This document shows, one piece after another, positions 1 through 8,706 of a DNA stretch of 64,000 nt (positions are counted from its first letter, which is position 1; each line of letters opens with the position of its first letter). Source of the stretch: Cellulomonas sp. Leaf395 (GTDB lineage Bacteria; Actinomycetota; Actinomycetes; Actinomycetales; Cellulomonadaceae); contig NZ_LMQI01000002.1 in the NCBI RefSeq assembly GCF_001424125.1, forward strand, positions 682,001 through 746,000. Direction: 5' to 3'. A program made the position numbers and the translations under genes. The notes beneath the pieces were generated by a model, which was not told where the DNA came from, did no database searches, and was given only the letters and a program-made list of their open reading frames with translations.

Positions 1-319
1 CACCGGCGCTGTCGACGACGATCGACAGGTCCCCCACCCGCGGGACCTCGAGCCCCACCTGCGCCAGCTCGGCGACCGCCAGCGCCGTGGCCGTCTTGCG
101 CCCGTCGAGCACCCGGGCCAGCAGCTCCTCCGCCTCGGCGTCGTCCCCGTAGGACCACGACGGCGGGGGAACCACGTCCTCGGGCGTCCCACCGACGACG
201 CTGTCCAGCTTGCCCATCCCGACGTGCCCGCGGGCGGCCTGCCAGAACGCCGCGATCCGCTCGTCCTCGACCGCGCCCTCGACGCCGTGCTCCGGCGGTT
301 CCACCTGCTGGTCGGTCAT
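1..319 (-). CDS. ASCH domain protein (partial, C-terminus outside window)
   Basis: The reverse-strand frame opens at an ATG (317-319) with MTDQQVEPPEHG and runs off the left edge after about 106 residues. The visible part has the FWQAARGHVGMGKLD and VPPPSWSYGDDAEAEELLARVLDG blocks, then DGRKTATA, which are typical of small actinobacterial ASCH-domain proteins. ASCH is a PUA-like fold thought to bind RNA; some members are nucleotide or nucleoside hydrolases. It lies downstream of and parallel to ilvC but is separated by a strong hairpin at 431-470, so it is probably a separate unit. Function beyond the fold cannot be given. Confidence 0.75.
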   Translation of the reverse strand, partial: MTDQQVEPPEHGVEGAVEDERIAAFWQAARGHVGMGKLDSVVGGTPEDVVPPPSWSYGDDAEAEELLARVLDGRKTATALAVAELAQVGLEVPRVGDLSIVVDSAG

Positions 320-430
320 CGTCGTCCTTCCGTCGTCGTCGGCCCATCCTTGCGTACGTCCAGGTGGGCGGCACGACGGACCGCAGAACCCAGGTATCGC
401 TGTGCGCCGGTGTCGGGTTCGCCGGACGAA

Positions 431-470
431 CGAACGGCACCGCGGGCGGGATGCCCGGCGGTGCCGTTCG
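431..470 (-). terminator. Hairpin terminator after ilvBNC
   Basis: A 12-bp perfect inverted repeat (arms 431-442 and 459-470) encloses a loop that can pair further (cgggc with gcccg). It starts 15 bases past the ilvC stop. There is no U-tract, as is common for GC-rich actinobacterial terminators. Confidence 0.65.
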
Positions 471-484
471 GTGGTGAGGGTGTG

Positions 485-1567
<1,083 letters not shown>

Positions 1568-2092
1568 TCAGGCGCTGCGGTTGACGCGCTCGAGGGCGCG
1601 GTCGGTGATCGAGCGCGACCCGCGGCCGATGGCCACGGTGCCGGACTGCACGATCTCCCGGATGCCGAACGGCTCCAGGGCGGCGAGCAGGGCGTCGAGC
1701 TTGCCCGGTCCGCCGGTCGCCTCGATGACGACGGTGTCCGGCACGACGTCGACGACGTGCGCACGGAACAGGTGCACCACCTCGAGGACACCGGTGCGCT
1801 GCGTGGCGTCGGCCTTGACCTTCACCAGCAGCAGCTCGCGCTGGACGGACGCGGCGTCCTCCAGCTCGACGATCTTGATGACGTTGATCAGCTTGTTCAG
1901 CTGCTTGGTGACCTGCTCCAGCGGCAGGGCGTCGACGTCGACGACGACCGTGATGCGGGAGATCTCGTCGTGCTCGGTGGGACCGACCGCGAGCGAGTGG
2001 ATGTTGAACGACCGCCGCGCGAACAGGCCGGCGACGCGCGTGAGCACGCCGGGCTTGTTCTCGACGAGGACCGACAAGGTGTGACGGGACAT
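1568..2092 (-). CDS. ilvN: Acetolactate synthase small (regulatory) subunit
   Basis: 174 residues, usual for IlvN/IlvH. The N-terminal ACT domain begins MSRHTLSVLVENKPGVLTRVAGLFARRSFNIHSL, where valine normally binds for feedback inhibition. The C-terminal half (from about residue 80) is the ALS_ss_C domain, including the QRELLLVKV block. It binds and activates IlvB. The ATG at 2090-2092 follows the ilvB stop by 3 bases, so translation is probably coupled. ilvC follows. Confidence 0.96.
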   Translation of the reverse strand: MSRHTLSVLVENKPGVLTRVAGLFARRSFNIHSLAVGPTEHDEISRITVVVDVDALPLEQVTKQLNKLINVIKIVELEDAASVQRELLLVKVKADATQRTGVLEVVHLFRAHVVDVVPDTVVIEATGGPGKLDALLAALEPFGIREIVQSGTVAIGRGSRSITDRALERVNRSA

Positions 2093-2095
2093 GGC

Positions 2096-3940
2096 TCAGT
2101 CCTCCCGGTCCCACGCGGGGCTGATCCCGCGCGCGTACTGGATGTCGTCGTTGGAGACGCCGGCGGCGACCATCGGCCACACCATGGCGTCGCGCGACAC
2201 GGTGAAGTCGATGACCACGGGCTGGTCGTTGATCTCGAGCGCCCGCTTGATGGTGGCGTCGACGTCACCGACGGTCTCGCAGCGCAGCCCGGCACAGCCG
2301 TACGCGTCCGCCATCTTCACGAAGTCGGGGATGCGCACCGTGCCGTGGCCGGTGTTGAGGTCGGTGTTGGAGTAGCGGGACTCGTAGAACAGGGTCTGCC
2401 ACTGGCGCACCATGCCGAGCGACGAGTTGTTGATGATCGCGACCTTGATCGGGATCTCGTTGATCGTGCAGGTGGCCAGCTCCTGGTTGGTCATCTGGAA
2501 GCAGCCGTCGCCGTCGATCGCCCACACGGTCCGCGACGGGTCACCGACCTTGGCGCCCATCGCGGCAGGCACCGCGTAGCCCATGGTGCCCAGGCCCCCG
2601 GAGTTCAGCCAGGAGTTGGGCCGCTGGTACTTGATGAACTGCGCGGCCCACATCTGGTGCTGGCCCACGCCCGCGGCGAAGATCGACTCCGGCCCGGACA
2701 GCTCGCCGATCCGCTGGATGACGTGCTGCGGTGCCAGGTGGCCGTCGGCCGGCTCGTCGAACCCGAGCGGGAACGTCGAGCGCCAGTCGTCCAGCTGGCG
2801 CCACCACTCCTCGAGGTCCGGCTTGCCGTGCTGCGTGTGCTCGCGGGCGAGCTCGGGCAGCAGGTCCGCCATGACCTCCTTGAGGTCACCGACGATCGGC
2901 ACGTCGACCGTGCGGTTCTTGCCGATCTCGGCCGGGTCGATGTCCGCGTGCACGATCGTCGCGTTGGGCGCGAAGCTCGACAGCTGACCCGTCACGCGGT
3001 CGTCGAACCGGGCGCCGAGGGCGACCACCAGGTCGGCCTTCTGCAGGGCGGCGACGGCGGCCACGGTGCCGTGCATGCCGGGCATCCCGAGGTTCTGCGG
3101 GTGCGAGTCGGGCAGCGCGCCGCGGGCCATCAGGGTGGTCACGACGGGCGCCCCGGCCGCCTCGGTCAGCGCCCGCAGCTCGGCCGCCGCGCGGGCACGG
3201 ATGACTCCGCCGCCCACGTAGAACACCGGACGGCGCGACGTCGCGATGAGCCGGGCGGCCTCGCGGATCTGCTTGGCGTGCGGCTTGGTCACCGGGTGGT
3301 AGCCGGGCAGGTCGAGCTCCTGCGGCCACGAGAACGTCGTGCGGGAGACCATCGCGGACTTGGCGATGTCGACGAGCACCGGGCCGGGCCGGCCGGTCGA
3401 GGCGATGTGGAACGCCTCGGCGATGACGCGCGGGATGTCGTCGGGGTCGGTCACCAGGTAGTTGTGCTTGGTCACCGGCAGCGTGATGCCGACGATGTCG
3501 GCCTCCTGGAACGCGTCCGTGCCGATCATGGACGCGGCCACCTGGCCGGTGATCGCGACCAGGGGCACCGAGTCCATGTGCGCGTCGGCGATCGGGGTGA
3601 CGAGGTTCGTCGCGCCCGGACCGGACGTCGCCATGCAGACGCCCACCCGCCCGGTCGCGGCGGCGTAGCCGGCGGCCGCGTGGCCACCGCCCTGCTCGTG
3701 CCGGACCAGGATGTGGCGGACGCGGGTGGAGTCCATCAGCGGGTCGTAGGTGGGCAGGATCGCGCCACCGGGGATGCCGAAGACGACGTCGACGCCGGCC
3801 TCCTCGAGCGAGCGGACGATCGACTGCGCGCCGGTGACCTGCTCGGGCCCGATCGCGCTCGCCGTCGCGGCGGGAACCGAGACGCGTGCGGCGGTGGGCG
3901 TGGGCGTTCGCGGCGGTGCCGGGTGAGGGCCCTGGACCAT
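2096..3940 (-). CDS. ilvB: Acetolactate synthase large (catalytic) subunit
   Basis: 614 residues from the chosen ATG (3938-3940). It condenses two pyruvates, or pyruvate with 2-ketobutyrate, using ThDP, FAD and Mg2+, the committed step of branched-chain amino acid synthesis. The N-terminal ThDP pyrimidine domain has [18 protein letters not shown] with the activating Glu in [14 protein letters not shown] central FAD-type domain follows. The C-terminal pyrophosphate domain has [16 protein letters not shown] and the [12 protein letters not shown] metal motif. An upstream TTG-type extension to 4012 would enter the terminator region. The chosen ATG is preceded by GGGAGA, so the shorter start is preferred. 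The first 40 residues are a low-complexity Pro/Ala extension. Confidence 0.96.
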   Translation of the reverse strand: MVQGPHPAPPRTPTPTAARVSVPAATASAIGPEQVTGAQSIVRSLEEAGVDVVFGIPGGAILPTYDPLMDSTRVRHILVRHEQGGGHAAAGYAAATGRVGVCMATSGPGATNLVTPIADAHMDSVPLVAITGQVAASMIGTDAFQEADIVGITLPVTKHNYLVTDPDDIPRVIAEAFHIASTGRPGPVLVDIAKSAMVSRTTFSWPQELDLPGYHPVTKPHAKQIREAARLIATSRRPVFYVGGGVIRARAAAELRALTEAAGAPVVTTLMARGALPDSHPQNLGMPGMHGTVAAVAALQKADLVVALGARFDDRVTGQLSSFAPNATIVHADIDPAEIGKNRTVDVPIVGDLKEVMADLLPELAREHTQHGKPDLEEWWRQLDDWRSTFPLGFDEPADGHLAPQHVIQRIGELSGPESIFAAGVGQHQMWAAQFIKYQRPNSWLNSGGLGTMGYAVPAAMGAKVGDPSRTVWAIDGDGCFQMTNQELATCTINEIPIKVAIINNSSLGMVRQWQTLFYESRYSNTDLNTGHGTVRIPDFVKMADAYGCAGLRCETVGDVDATIKRALEINDQPVVIDFTVSRDAMVWPMVAAGVSNDDIQYARGISPAWDRED

Positions 3941-3992
3941 CGATGTCTCCCTGGGTCGAGCTTCTGGTCGTGCGTGGTTGCTGCCTGAGCAT

Positions 3993-4031
3993 GAAAAAAC
4001 CCCTCGAGCCACGTACGGGCTGGACGAGGGG
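3993..4031 (-). terminator. ilvB leader attenuator terminator
   Basis: On the reverse strand CCCCTCG (4025-4031) pairs with CGAGGGG (4000-4006). The inner arms AGCC and GGCT extend the stem around the loop, and six T residues follow (3993-3998). It is a canonical intrinsic terminator lying between the leader peptide and ilvB, so its expected role is transcription attenuation of ilvBNC rather than ending an upstream gene. Confidence 0.85.
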
Positions 4032-4064
4032 CGAGCGCGCTGACGGGGCCTGTGCGGGAGGCCT

Positions 4065-4109
4065 CTAGCCGGCGCGCTCAGGAAGTACTACGAGAAGGAT
4101 CGTCTGCAC
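4065..4109 (-). CDS. ilv leader peptide ([14 protein letters not shown])
   Basis: A 14-codon reading frame from GTG (4107-4109) to TAG (4065-4067) contains the run Ile-Leu-Leu-Val-Val-Leu, the residues made by the downstream operon. It ends 34 bases before the terminator stem. Leader peptides of this composition are known upstream of actinobacterial ilvB. When charged tRNA-Ile, -Leu or -Val is scarce the ribosome should stall in this run and prevent terminator formation. No Shine-Dalgarno is visible and the promoter -10 lies 7 bases before the GTG, so the transcript is probably leaderless. Confidence 0.85.
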   Translation of the reverse strand: MQTILLVVLPERAG

Positions 4110-4145
4110 CCGGTGGAGACTACGCCCAGGTTTCCGATGTGTCAC
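4110..4145 (-). promoter_or_regulatory. ilv operon promoter
   Basis: Reverse strand: -35 GTGACA (4140-4145), 17-bp spacer, -10 TAGTCT (4117-4122). Transcription would begin at or next to the leader GTG at 4109. Confidence 0.65.
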
Positions 4146-4186
4146 GCCGCCGGACGCCAATCTCACATGGTGGTTTACGGGATCAC

Positions 4187-4774
4187 CTAGTGGACAGTGT
4201 GGACGGACTCCGAGTCGGGCACAGGGTCCATGTCGAACGCCGGGAGGCCGTCGATGCTCGTCCGGTTCTTGAGCCGCCGGTAGGCCGCCTGACCCTCGAC
4301 GCCCTTGCGCTCCATGTGCGGCGGCAGCAGGTCACGCTCCCCCTCCAGGGTCATGAGCGGCACGCCGTACCCGCAGGAGTCCGAGACCCGGTCGACGTCG
4401 ACGACGATGACCGCGCGGGCGCCACGGGTCTCCGGGAACAGCGCGGCGAGCTGGTCGAATCCCTCGTCGTACAGCGTCACGAACCGGCCGCGGCCGTACA
4501 GCCGGACGATGTTGGGCGGCCCCTGGAACGCGCAGAACATGAGCGTGATCCGGCCGTCGTCGCGCAGGTGGGCGATGGTCTCGGCGCCGCTCGCGGTCAG
4601 GTCGAGGTACGCCACCGTGTGCTCGTCGAGCACCACGAACGACCCGGCGATGCCCTTCGGCGAGACGTTCACGTGCCCGTCAGGCCCGCTCGGTGCGGTC
4701 GCGACGAAGAACATCGGCTGTGCGTCGATGAACGCGCGGAGCTTCTCGTCGATCCCTTCGTGGACCTTGCCCAT
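4187..4774 (-). CDS. Pyridoxamine 5'-phosphate oxidase-like flavin-binding protein
   Basis: 195 residues from ATG 4772-4774, which has AGGTGG upstream; an in-frame extension to 4882 has no support. It has the split-barrel fold seen in PNPOx-like proteins: KLRAFIDAQPMFFVATAPSGPDGHVNVSPKG at the N-terminus, then TVAYLDLTASGAETIAHLRDDGRITLMFCAFQGPPNIVRLYGRG. Family members bind FMN or F420 and act on varied substrates, so the true reaction is unknown. The C-terminal 60 residues (PLMTLEGERDLLPPHMERKG onward) are shared by this actinobacterial subfamily. Its 3' end lies just upstream of the ilv promoter region and points in the same direction. Confidence 0.8.
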   Translation of the reverse strand: MGKVHEGIDEKLRAFIDAQPMFFVATAPSGPDGHVNVSPKGIAGSFVVLDEHTVAYLDLTASGAETIAHLRDDGRITLMFCAFQGPPNIVRLYGRGRFVTLYDEGFDQLAALFPETRGARAVIVVDVDRVSDSCGYGVPLMTLEGERDLLPPHMERKGVEGQAAYRRLKNRTSIDGLPAFDMDPVPDSESVHTVH

Positions 4775-4912
4775 CGTCGACCACCTCTTCCTCGGCGCAC
4801 GGGTCTCGTCGACCTTAGCCACCGCGCCGGCAACGCCGGGGGCTGGCCACCGTGCGGACGCGTGGGGGTGCCCCACCGACACGGGCCGGGGACATACCTA
4901 CCGTTGTCGGAC

Positions 4913-5719
4913 ATGGCGACCACCTCCACCGACGCCCCACCCACCGGGCCCGCGCGTCCGCCGCGTCTGGCTGCGCCTGCCCGCCGGCAGCGGCGGGCTG
5001 CAGGCCGCCGCGTGGGCTGGGTCGCGGTGCTGCTGACGTCGCTCGCGATCGTCACCTACTCGGCCGTGCCCTACCTCATGGGCTCGCTCGGGCAGCTCGA
5101 CCCGGACCGAGCGCCGCTCGCAGCCGCGTACTCGCAGACCCCGACCGTCGTGCAGGTCGCGCTCGTCGTCCACGTCGTCGGAGCAGCCGTCGCCCTGGTC
5201 GTCGGCCCCTTCCAGTTCTGGGCGGCATCCCGCCGGCGGTTCCCGGGGCTGCACCGGTGGCTGGGCCGCACCTACCTCGTCGGGGTGTGGGTGGGCGGCG
5301 TCGCGGCGCTCGTCATGGCGCCGTACAACACGGCGGGCATGATCGGGTTCCTCGGGTTCGGGACCCTGGGCGTGCTGTGGGTCTGGACCGGGTGGCGCGC
5401 GTACCGGGCGATCCGGACCGGGGACGTCCGGTCGCACCAGGCGTGGATGATCCGCAACTTCTCCCTCACGTTCGCGGCGGTCACGCTGCGCACGTGGACA
5501 GGGGTTCTGGTCGCCGCGCAGGTCTACGCCGCTGGAGACGCCTTTGACTTCGACGCCGCCTTCGAGAACGCGTACAACGCGGTGACCCTCCTGGCGTGGG
5601 TGCCGAACCTCCTGATCGCCGAGTGGATGGTCCGGCGGCGTGGGCTGCCGACACTGCGGATCGTCGACCCGACGACACCCGACCCGCGCGCCGGGACCGC
5701 TCAGGCGGAGCGGCGGTAG
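4913..5719 (+). CDS. DUF2306 family integral membrane protein
   Basis: 268 residues from ATG 4913-4915. After a basic Pro/Arg-rich cytoplasmic N-terminus (about residues 1-42) there are about six to seven hydrophobic segments: WVAVLLTSLAIVTYSAVPYLM, VVQVALVVHVVGAAVALVVGP, then paired helices around TYLVGVWVGGVAALVMAP and MIGFLGFGTLGVLWVW. The HRWLGR and HQAWMIRNFSLTFAAVTLR motifs are typical of DUF2306. Function of the family is not established. It overlaps the convergent alpha-glucosidase gene by 19 bases. A TACCGT hexamer 8 bases before the ATG may be its -10. Confidence 0.8.
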   Translation: MATTSTDAPPTGPARPPRLAAPARRQRRAAGRRVGWVAVLLTSLAIVTYSAVPYLMGSLGQLDPDRAPLAAAYSQTPTVVQVALVVHVVGAAVALVVGPFQFWAASRRRFPGLHRWLGRTYLVGVWVGGVAALVMAPYNTAGMIGFLGFGTLGVLWVWTGWRAYRAIRTGDVRSHQAWMIRNFSLTFAAVTLRTWTGVLVAAQVYAAGDAFDFDAAFENAYNAVTLLAWVPNLLIAEWMVRRRGLPTLRIVDPTTPDPRAGTAQAERR

Positions 5720-7416
5720 ACCCGCGCCTCCCACGGGCGGAGCTCCGACGCCGGGACGTCGGTGCCGTCGTAGTTGCCGAGCACCAGCGTGCTGCGGTCG
5801 TCGAACGTCCAGGCGTCACCCACGTCGAACCCCTGCGGCTCCCCGCTGAAGTTCCCCAGGACGAGCAGCGCGTCGGCACCGAGCCGGCGGACGAACGCGT
5901 AGACGTGCTCGTCCTCGGGCAGCAGCATCGTGAAGTCGCCGAGCCCGACCACGGGGTCGTCGTGCCGCAGGGCGATCAGCGCGCGGTAGTGGTGGAAGAC
6001 CGAGCCCGGGTCCGCCCGGTCCGCCGCGGCGTTCACCGACGGGTAGTTGGCGTTCACCTCGATCCACGGGGTGCCGGTGGTGAACCCGGCGTGCGGCGAG
6101 TCGTCCCACTGCATCGGGGTCCGGGCGTTGTCCCGGCCCATCGCGCCGATGCCGGCCAGCAGGTCCTCGTCGGACCCGGTCCCGACCGTCCGCGCGATCG
6201 CCACATGGTTCAGCGTCTCGATGTCCCGGTACTGGTCGAACCGCGTGAAGTGCGCGTTCGTCATCCCGAGCTCCTCGCCCTGGTACACGTACGGCGTGCC
6301 GCGGTGCAGGTGCAGGACGGTGGCGAGCATCGTGGCCGACTCCCGTCGGGACGCTCCGTCGTCACCGAAGCGCGAGACGATCCGCGGCTGGTCGTGGTTG
6401 TCCCAGTAGAGGCTGTTCCAGCCGACGTCGGCCAGGCCCGCCTGCCACCGACCGAACGACGCCTTCAGGTCGAGGAGGCGCAGCGGGCGGACGTCGAACT
6501 TGCCGCCGGGGCCGTGGTCCAGGCCGACGTGCTCGAACTGGAACACCATGTCGACCTCCTCCCGGGCCGGGTCCGTGAAGTCGCGCGCCTGCTCGACGGT
6601 GACACCGGGCATCTCTCCCACCGTCAGCAGCCGCTCGGGACGGTCGGCGAAGACCTCCTTGTGCATCTCCGCGAGAAACTCGTGGATGCGTGGGCCGCAG
6701 ACGTACGACGCGGAGCCGTCGGCGAGCAGACCGCCCGTGACCACCCCGTCAGGCAGGGCCGGGTCCTTCGAGATCAGGTTGATGACGTCCATGCGGAAGC
6801 CGTCGACACCCCGGTCCAGCCACCAGCGCATCATCGTGTAGACCGCGTCTCGGACAGCGCGGTTCTCCCAGTTCAGGTCCGGCTGCTTGCGGCTGAACAG
6901 GTGCAGGAAGTACTCACCGGAGGTCTCGTCGAGCTCCCACACGGACCCGCCGAAGAACGAGCCCCAGTTGGTCGGCTCCGCCCCCGGCGCACCCGCCGCC
7001 ATCCCGTCGCGCGGTGGTCGCCACCAGTACCAGTCCCGCATCGGGCTCGACGGGTCCCGGGACTCGACGAACCACGGGTGCTCGTCGGACGTGTGGTTGA
7101 CCACGAGGTCCATGACCAGCTTCATGCCACGCGCGTGCAGCCCCGCGACCAGCTTGTCGAGGTCCTCGAGGGTGCCGAACACCGGGTCGACCGCCTGGTA
7201 GTCGCTGATGTCGTACCCGTTGTCGTCCTGCGGTGAGGCGTAGATCGGTGACAGCCAGACGACGTCGACCCCCAGCTCCGCCAGGTGGTCGAGCCGGCCG
7301 ATGATGCCCGGCAGGTCACCGATCCCGTCGCCGTCGGAGTCCGCGAACGAGCGCGGGTACACCTGGTACACGACGGCTCGGGTCCACCAGGGGGCGTCGT
7401 CGACGGTGAAGGTCAC
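5701..7416 (-). CDS. Alpha-glucosidase / oligo-1,6-glucosidase (GH13)
   Basis: 571 residues from a GTG (7414-7416), the usual size for GH13 subfamily 31-like intracellular alpha-glucosidases. It opens WWTRAVVYQVYPRSFADSDGDGIGDLPGI. The conserved regions are DLVVNHTSDEHPWF, GVDGFRMDVINL (nucleophile Asp about 210), LTVGEMPG (acid/base Glu about 268) and NHDQPRIVSRFG. It should release glucose from alpha-glucosides or isomalto-oligosaccharides in the cytosol. The start overlaps the ROK stop by GTGA, so the two are translationally coupled. Neighbouring alpha-galactosidase and CUT1 transporter genes suggest it finishes degradation of imported alpha-linked oligosaccharides. No signal peptide. Confidence 0.9.
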   Translation of the reverse strand: MTFTVDDAPWWTRAVVYQVYPRSFADSDGDGIGDLPGIIGRLDHLAELGVDVVWLSPIYASPQDDNGYDISDYQAVDPVFGTLEDLDKLVAGLHARGMKLVMDLVVNHTSDEHPWFVESRDPSSPMRDWYWWRPPRDGMAAGAPGAEPTNWGSFFGGSVWELDETSGEYFLHLFSRKQPDLNWENRAVRDAVYTMMRWWLDRGVDGFRMDVINLISKDPALPDGVVTGGLLADGSASYVCGPRIHEFLAEMHKEVFADRPERLLTVGEMPGVTVEQARDFTDPAREEVDMVFQFEHVGLDHGPGGKFDVRPLRLLDLKASFGRWQAGLADVGWNSLYWDNHDQPRIVSRFGDDGASRRESATMLATVLHLHRGTPYVYQGEELGMTNAHFTRFDQYRDIETLNHVAIARTVGTGSDEDLLAGIGAMGRDNARTPMQWDDSPHAGFTTGTPWIEVNANYPSVNAAADRADPGSVFHHYRALIALRHDDPVVGLGDFTMLLPEDEHVYAFVRRLGADALLVLGNFSGEPQGFDVGDAWTFDDRSTLVLGNYDGTDVPASELRPWEARVYRRSA

Positions 7417-8594
7417 GGGGTTGCTCCTCTCGTCTCCCCGGAGCCGGCCGGGGCGGTCATCAGGTCCTGCACGGGCTGGTCGAGGCGGATGCGCTCGACG
7501 GCGTCCTGGATCGCGATCGTCGCCGCGCCGCGGGCCCACGCGGAGAATCCGGACTCGTCGACATAGAGCCGGACGGGCTCGGCGCGCGGGTCGCGGTCGG
7601 CGGCGATGGCGGCCCGCACCCGCGCCTCGGCGACGGCGAAGAGCCCGATGCCCTCGCCGGCGAGCACGGCCGCGGGCTGCAGCGTGAGGTTGACCGAGAG
7701 GGCGACGAGACGTCCGAGGGCGGTCGCAGCCTCGTCGACCACGGTTGACGCCGCCGGGTCGCCGTCGTGCGCGAGCCGCAGCGCCTCGGCGTAGTCGAGC
7801 GGCCTGCGGTGCGCCGCCGACACCTGGGCCGCGATGGACCCGGAGGCCAGCATCGCCTCCGCGCAGCCGCGGTGGCCCGAGTGGCACACGGGTCCGGTCG
7901 TGCTGAGCGGGATGTGGCCCCCGAGACCGACGCCCGCCTCGCGCGAGTGCACGACCTGACCGTTCACGACGAGGGCGTACCCGATGCCGGCCCCGATGGT
8001 GATGACAACGAACCCGGGGATGTCGCGACCCAGCCCGAACCAGAGCTCGGCCTCGGCGAGGGCGACGAGGTCGTTCTCGAGCGACGCAGGCACGCCCAGC
8101 TCGGCCTCGACGAGCTCGGCGAACGGGACGTCCGTCCAGTCGAGGAACGGGGCGAACTCCACCACCCGGCCGTCCCGCACGGCACCGCCGATCGCCACGC
8201 CGACGCCCGCGATGCGGTCGAGGCCCAGGTCACGGACCGCGCGAGCGATCTCGGCGGCGACCCCCGCCGGGTCCCGGCCGTGCAGGGGGCGCTCCTCGTA
8301 GGCGACCAGCCTGGCGCGCACGTCCGTCCCGGCGACGTGCAGGGAGTCCCCGGTGACCTTGACCCCCGCGAAGTGCGCCAGGCCGGGCCGCACGTCGAGC
8401 GGGCGGACGGGGCGACCGACCGAGCCGTCGGTCCGGTCGTCGAGCTCGACCAGCAGACCGGCGTCGAGGAACGGCTTGGCCAGGCGCGTCAGGCTGGGGG
8501 GCGACAGCCCGAGCCGGCTCGTCAGCTCGCTGCGCGAGATGGGCCCATGGATCAGCACCGCGCGCGCGAGGGCGCTCTCGCTGTCGCTCAGCAT
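7413..8594 (-). CDS. ROK family transcriptional regulator
   Basis: 393 residues. The N-terminal winged helix (about 1-70) reads GPISRSELTSRLGLSPPSLTRLAKPFLDAGLL. A sugar-kinase-like ROK domain follows, with GVGVAIGGAVRDG, SLENDLVALAEAELWFG and the zinc-type cluster CHSGHRGCAEAML. ROK repressors of this type bind a sugar or its derivative and leave the operator. It is cotranscribed with the alpha-glucosidase (GTGA overlap) and is divergent from the alpha-galactosidase gene, so it most likely controls this locus through the palindrome at 8693-8704. The ATG at 8592-8594 is the only plausible start. Confidence 0.88.
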   Translation of the reverse strand: MLSDSESALARAVLIHGPISRSELTSRLGLSPPSLTRLAKPFLDAGLLVELDDRTDGSVGRPVRPLDVRPGLAHFAGVKVTGDSLHVAGTDVRARLVAYEERPLHGRDPAGVAAEIARAVRDLGLDRIAGVGVAIGGAVRDGRVVEFAPFLDWTDVPFAELVEAELGVPASLENDLVALAEAELWFGLGRDIPGFVVITIGAGIGYALVVNGQVVHSREAGVGLGGHIPLSTTGPVCHSGHRGCAEAMLASGSIAAQVSAAHRRPLDYAEALRLAHDGDPAASTVVDEAATALGRLVALSVNLTLQPAAVLAGEGIGLFAVAEARVRAAIAADRDPRAEPVRLYVDESGFSAWARGAATIAIQDAVERIRLDQPVQDLMTAPAGSGETRGATP

Positions 8595-8670
8595 GCACTC
8601 GGCCCGTTCATTGGTTCCATCATGGCATGAAGTCCAGTGTTCTGCCGGAGAAATCAGTCATGCGCCCCTC

Positions 8671-8706
8671 TTGTGGGTCTCGTTTCTTCCGTGTTAGAAC
8701 TAACCC
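8671..8706 (+). promoter_or_regulatory. Alpha-galactosidase promoter with palindromic operator
   Basis: TTGTGG (8671-8676) and TAGAAC (8695-8700) form a plausible -35/-10 pair with an 18-bp spacer. The ATG follows the -10 by 6 bases without a Shine-Dalgarno, implying a leaderless mRNA. The inverted repeat GTTAG-AA-CTAAC (8693-8704) covers the -10, so a bound repressor, most simply the adjacent ROK protein, would block transcription. Confidence 0.5.
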
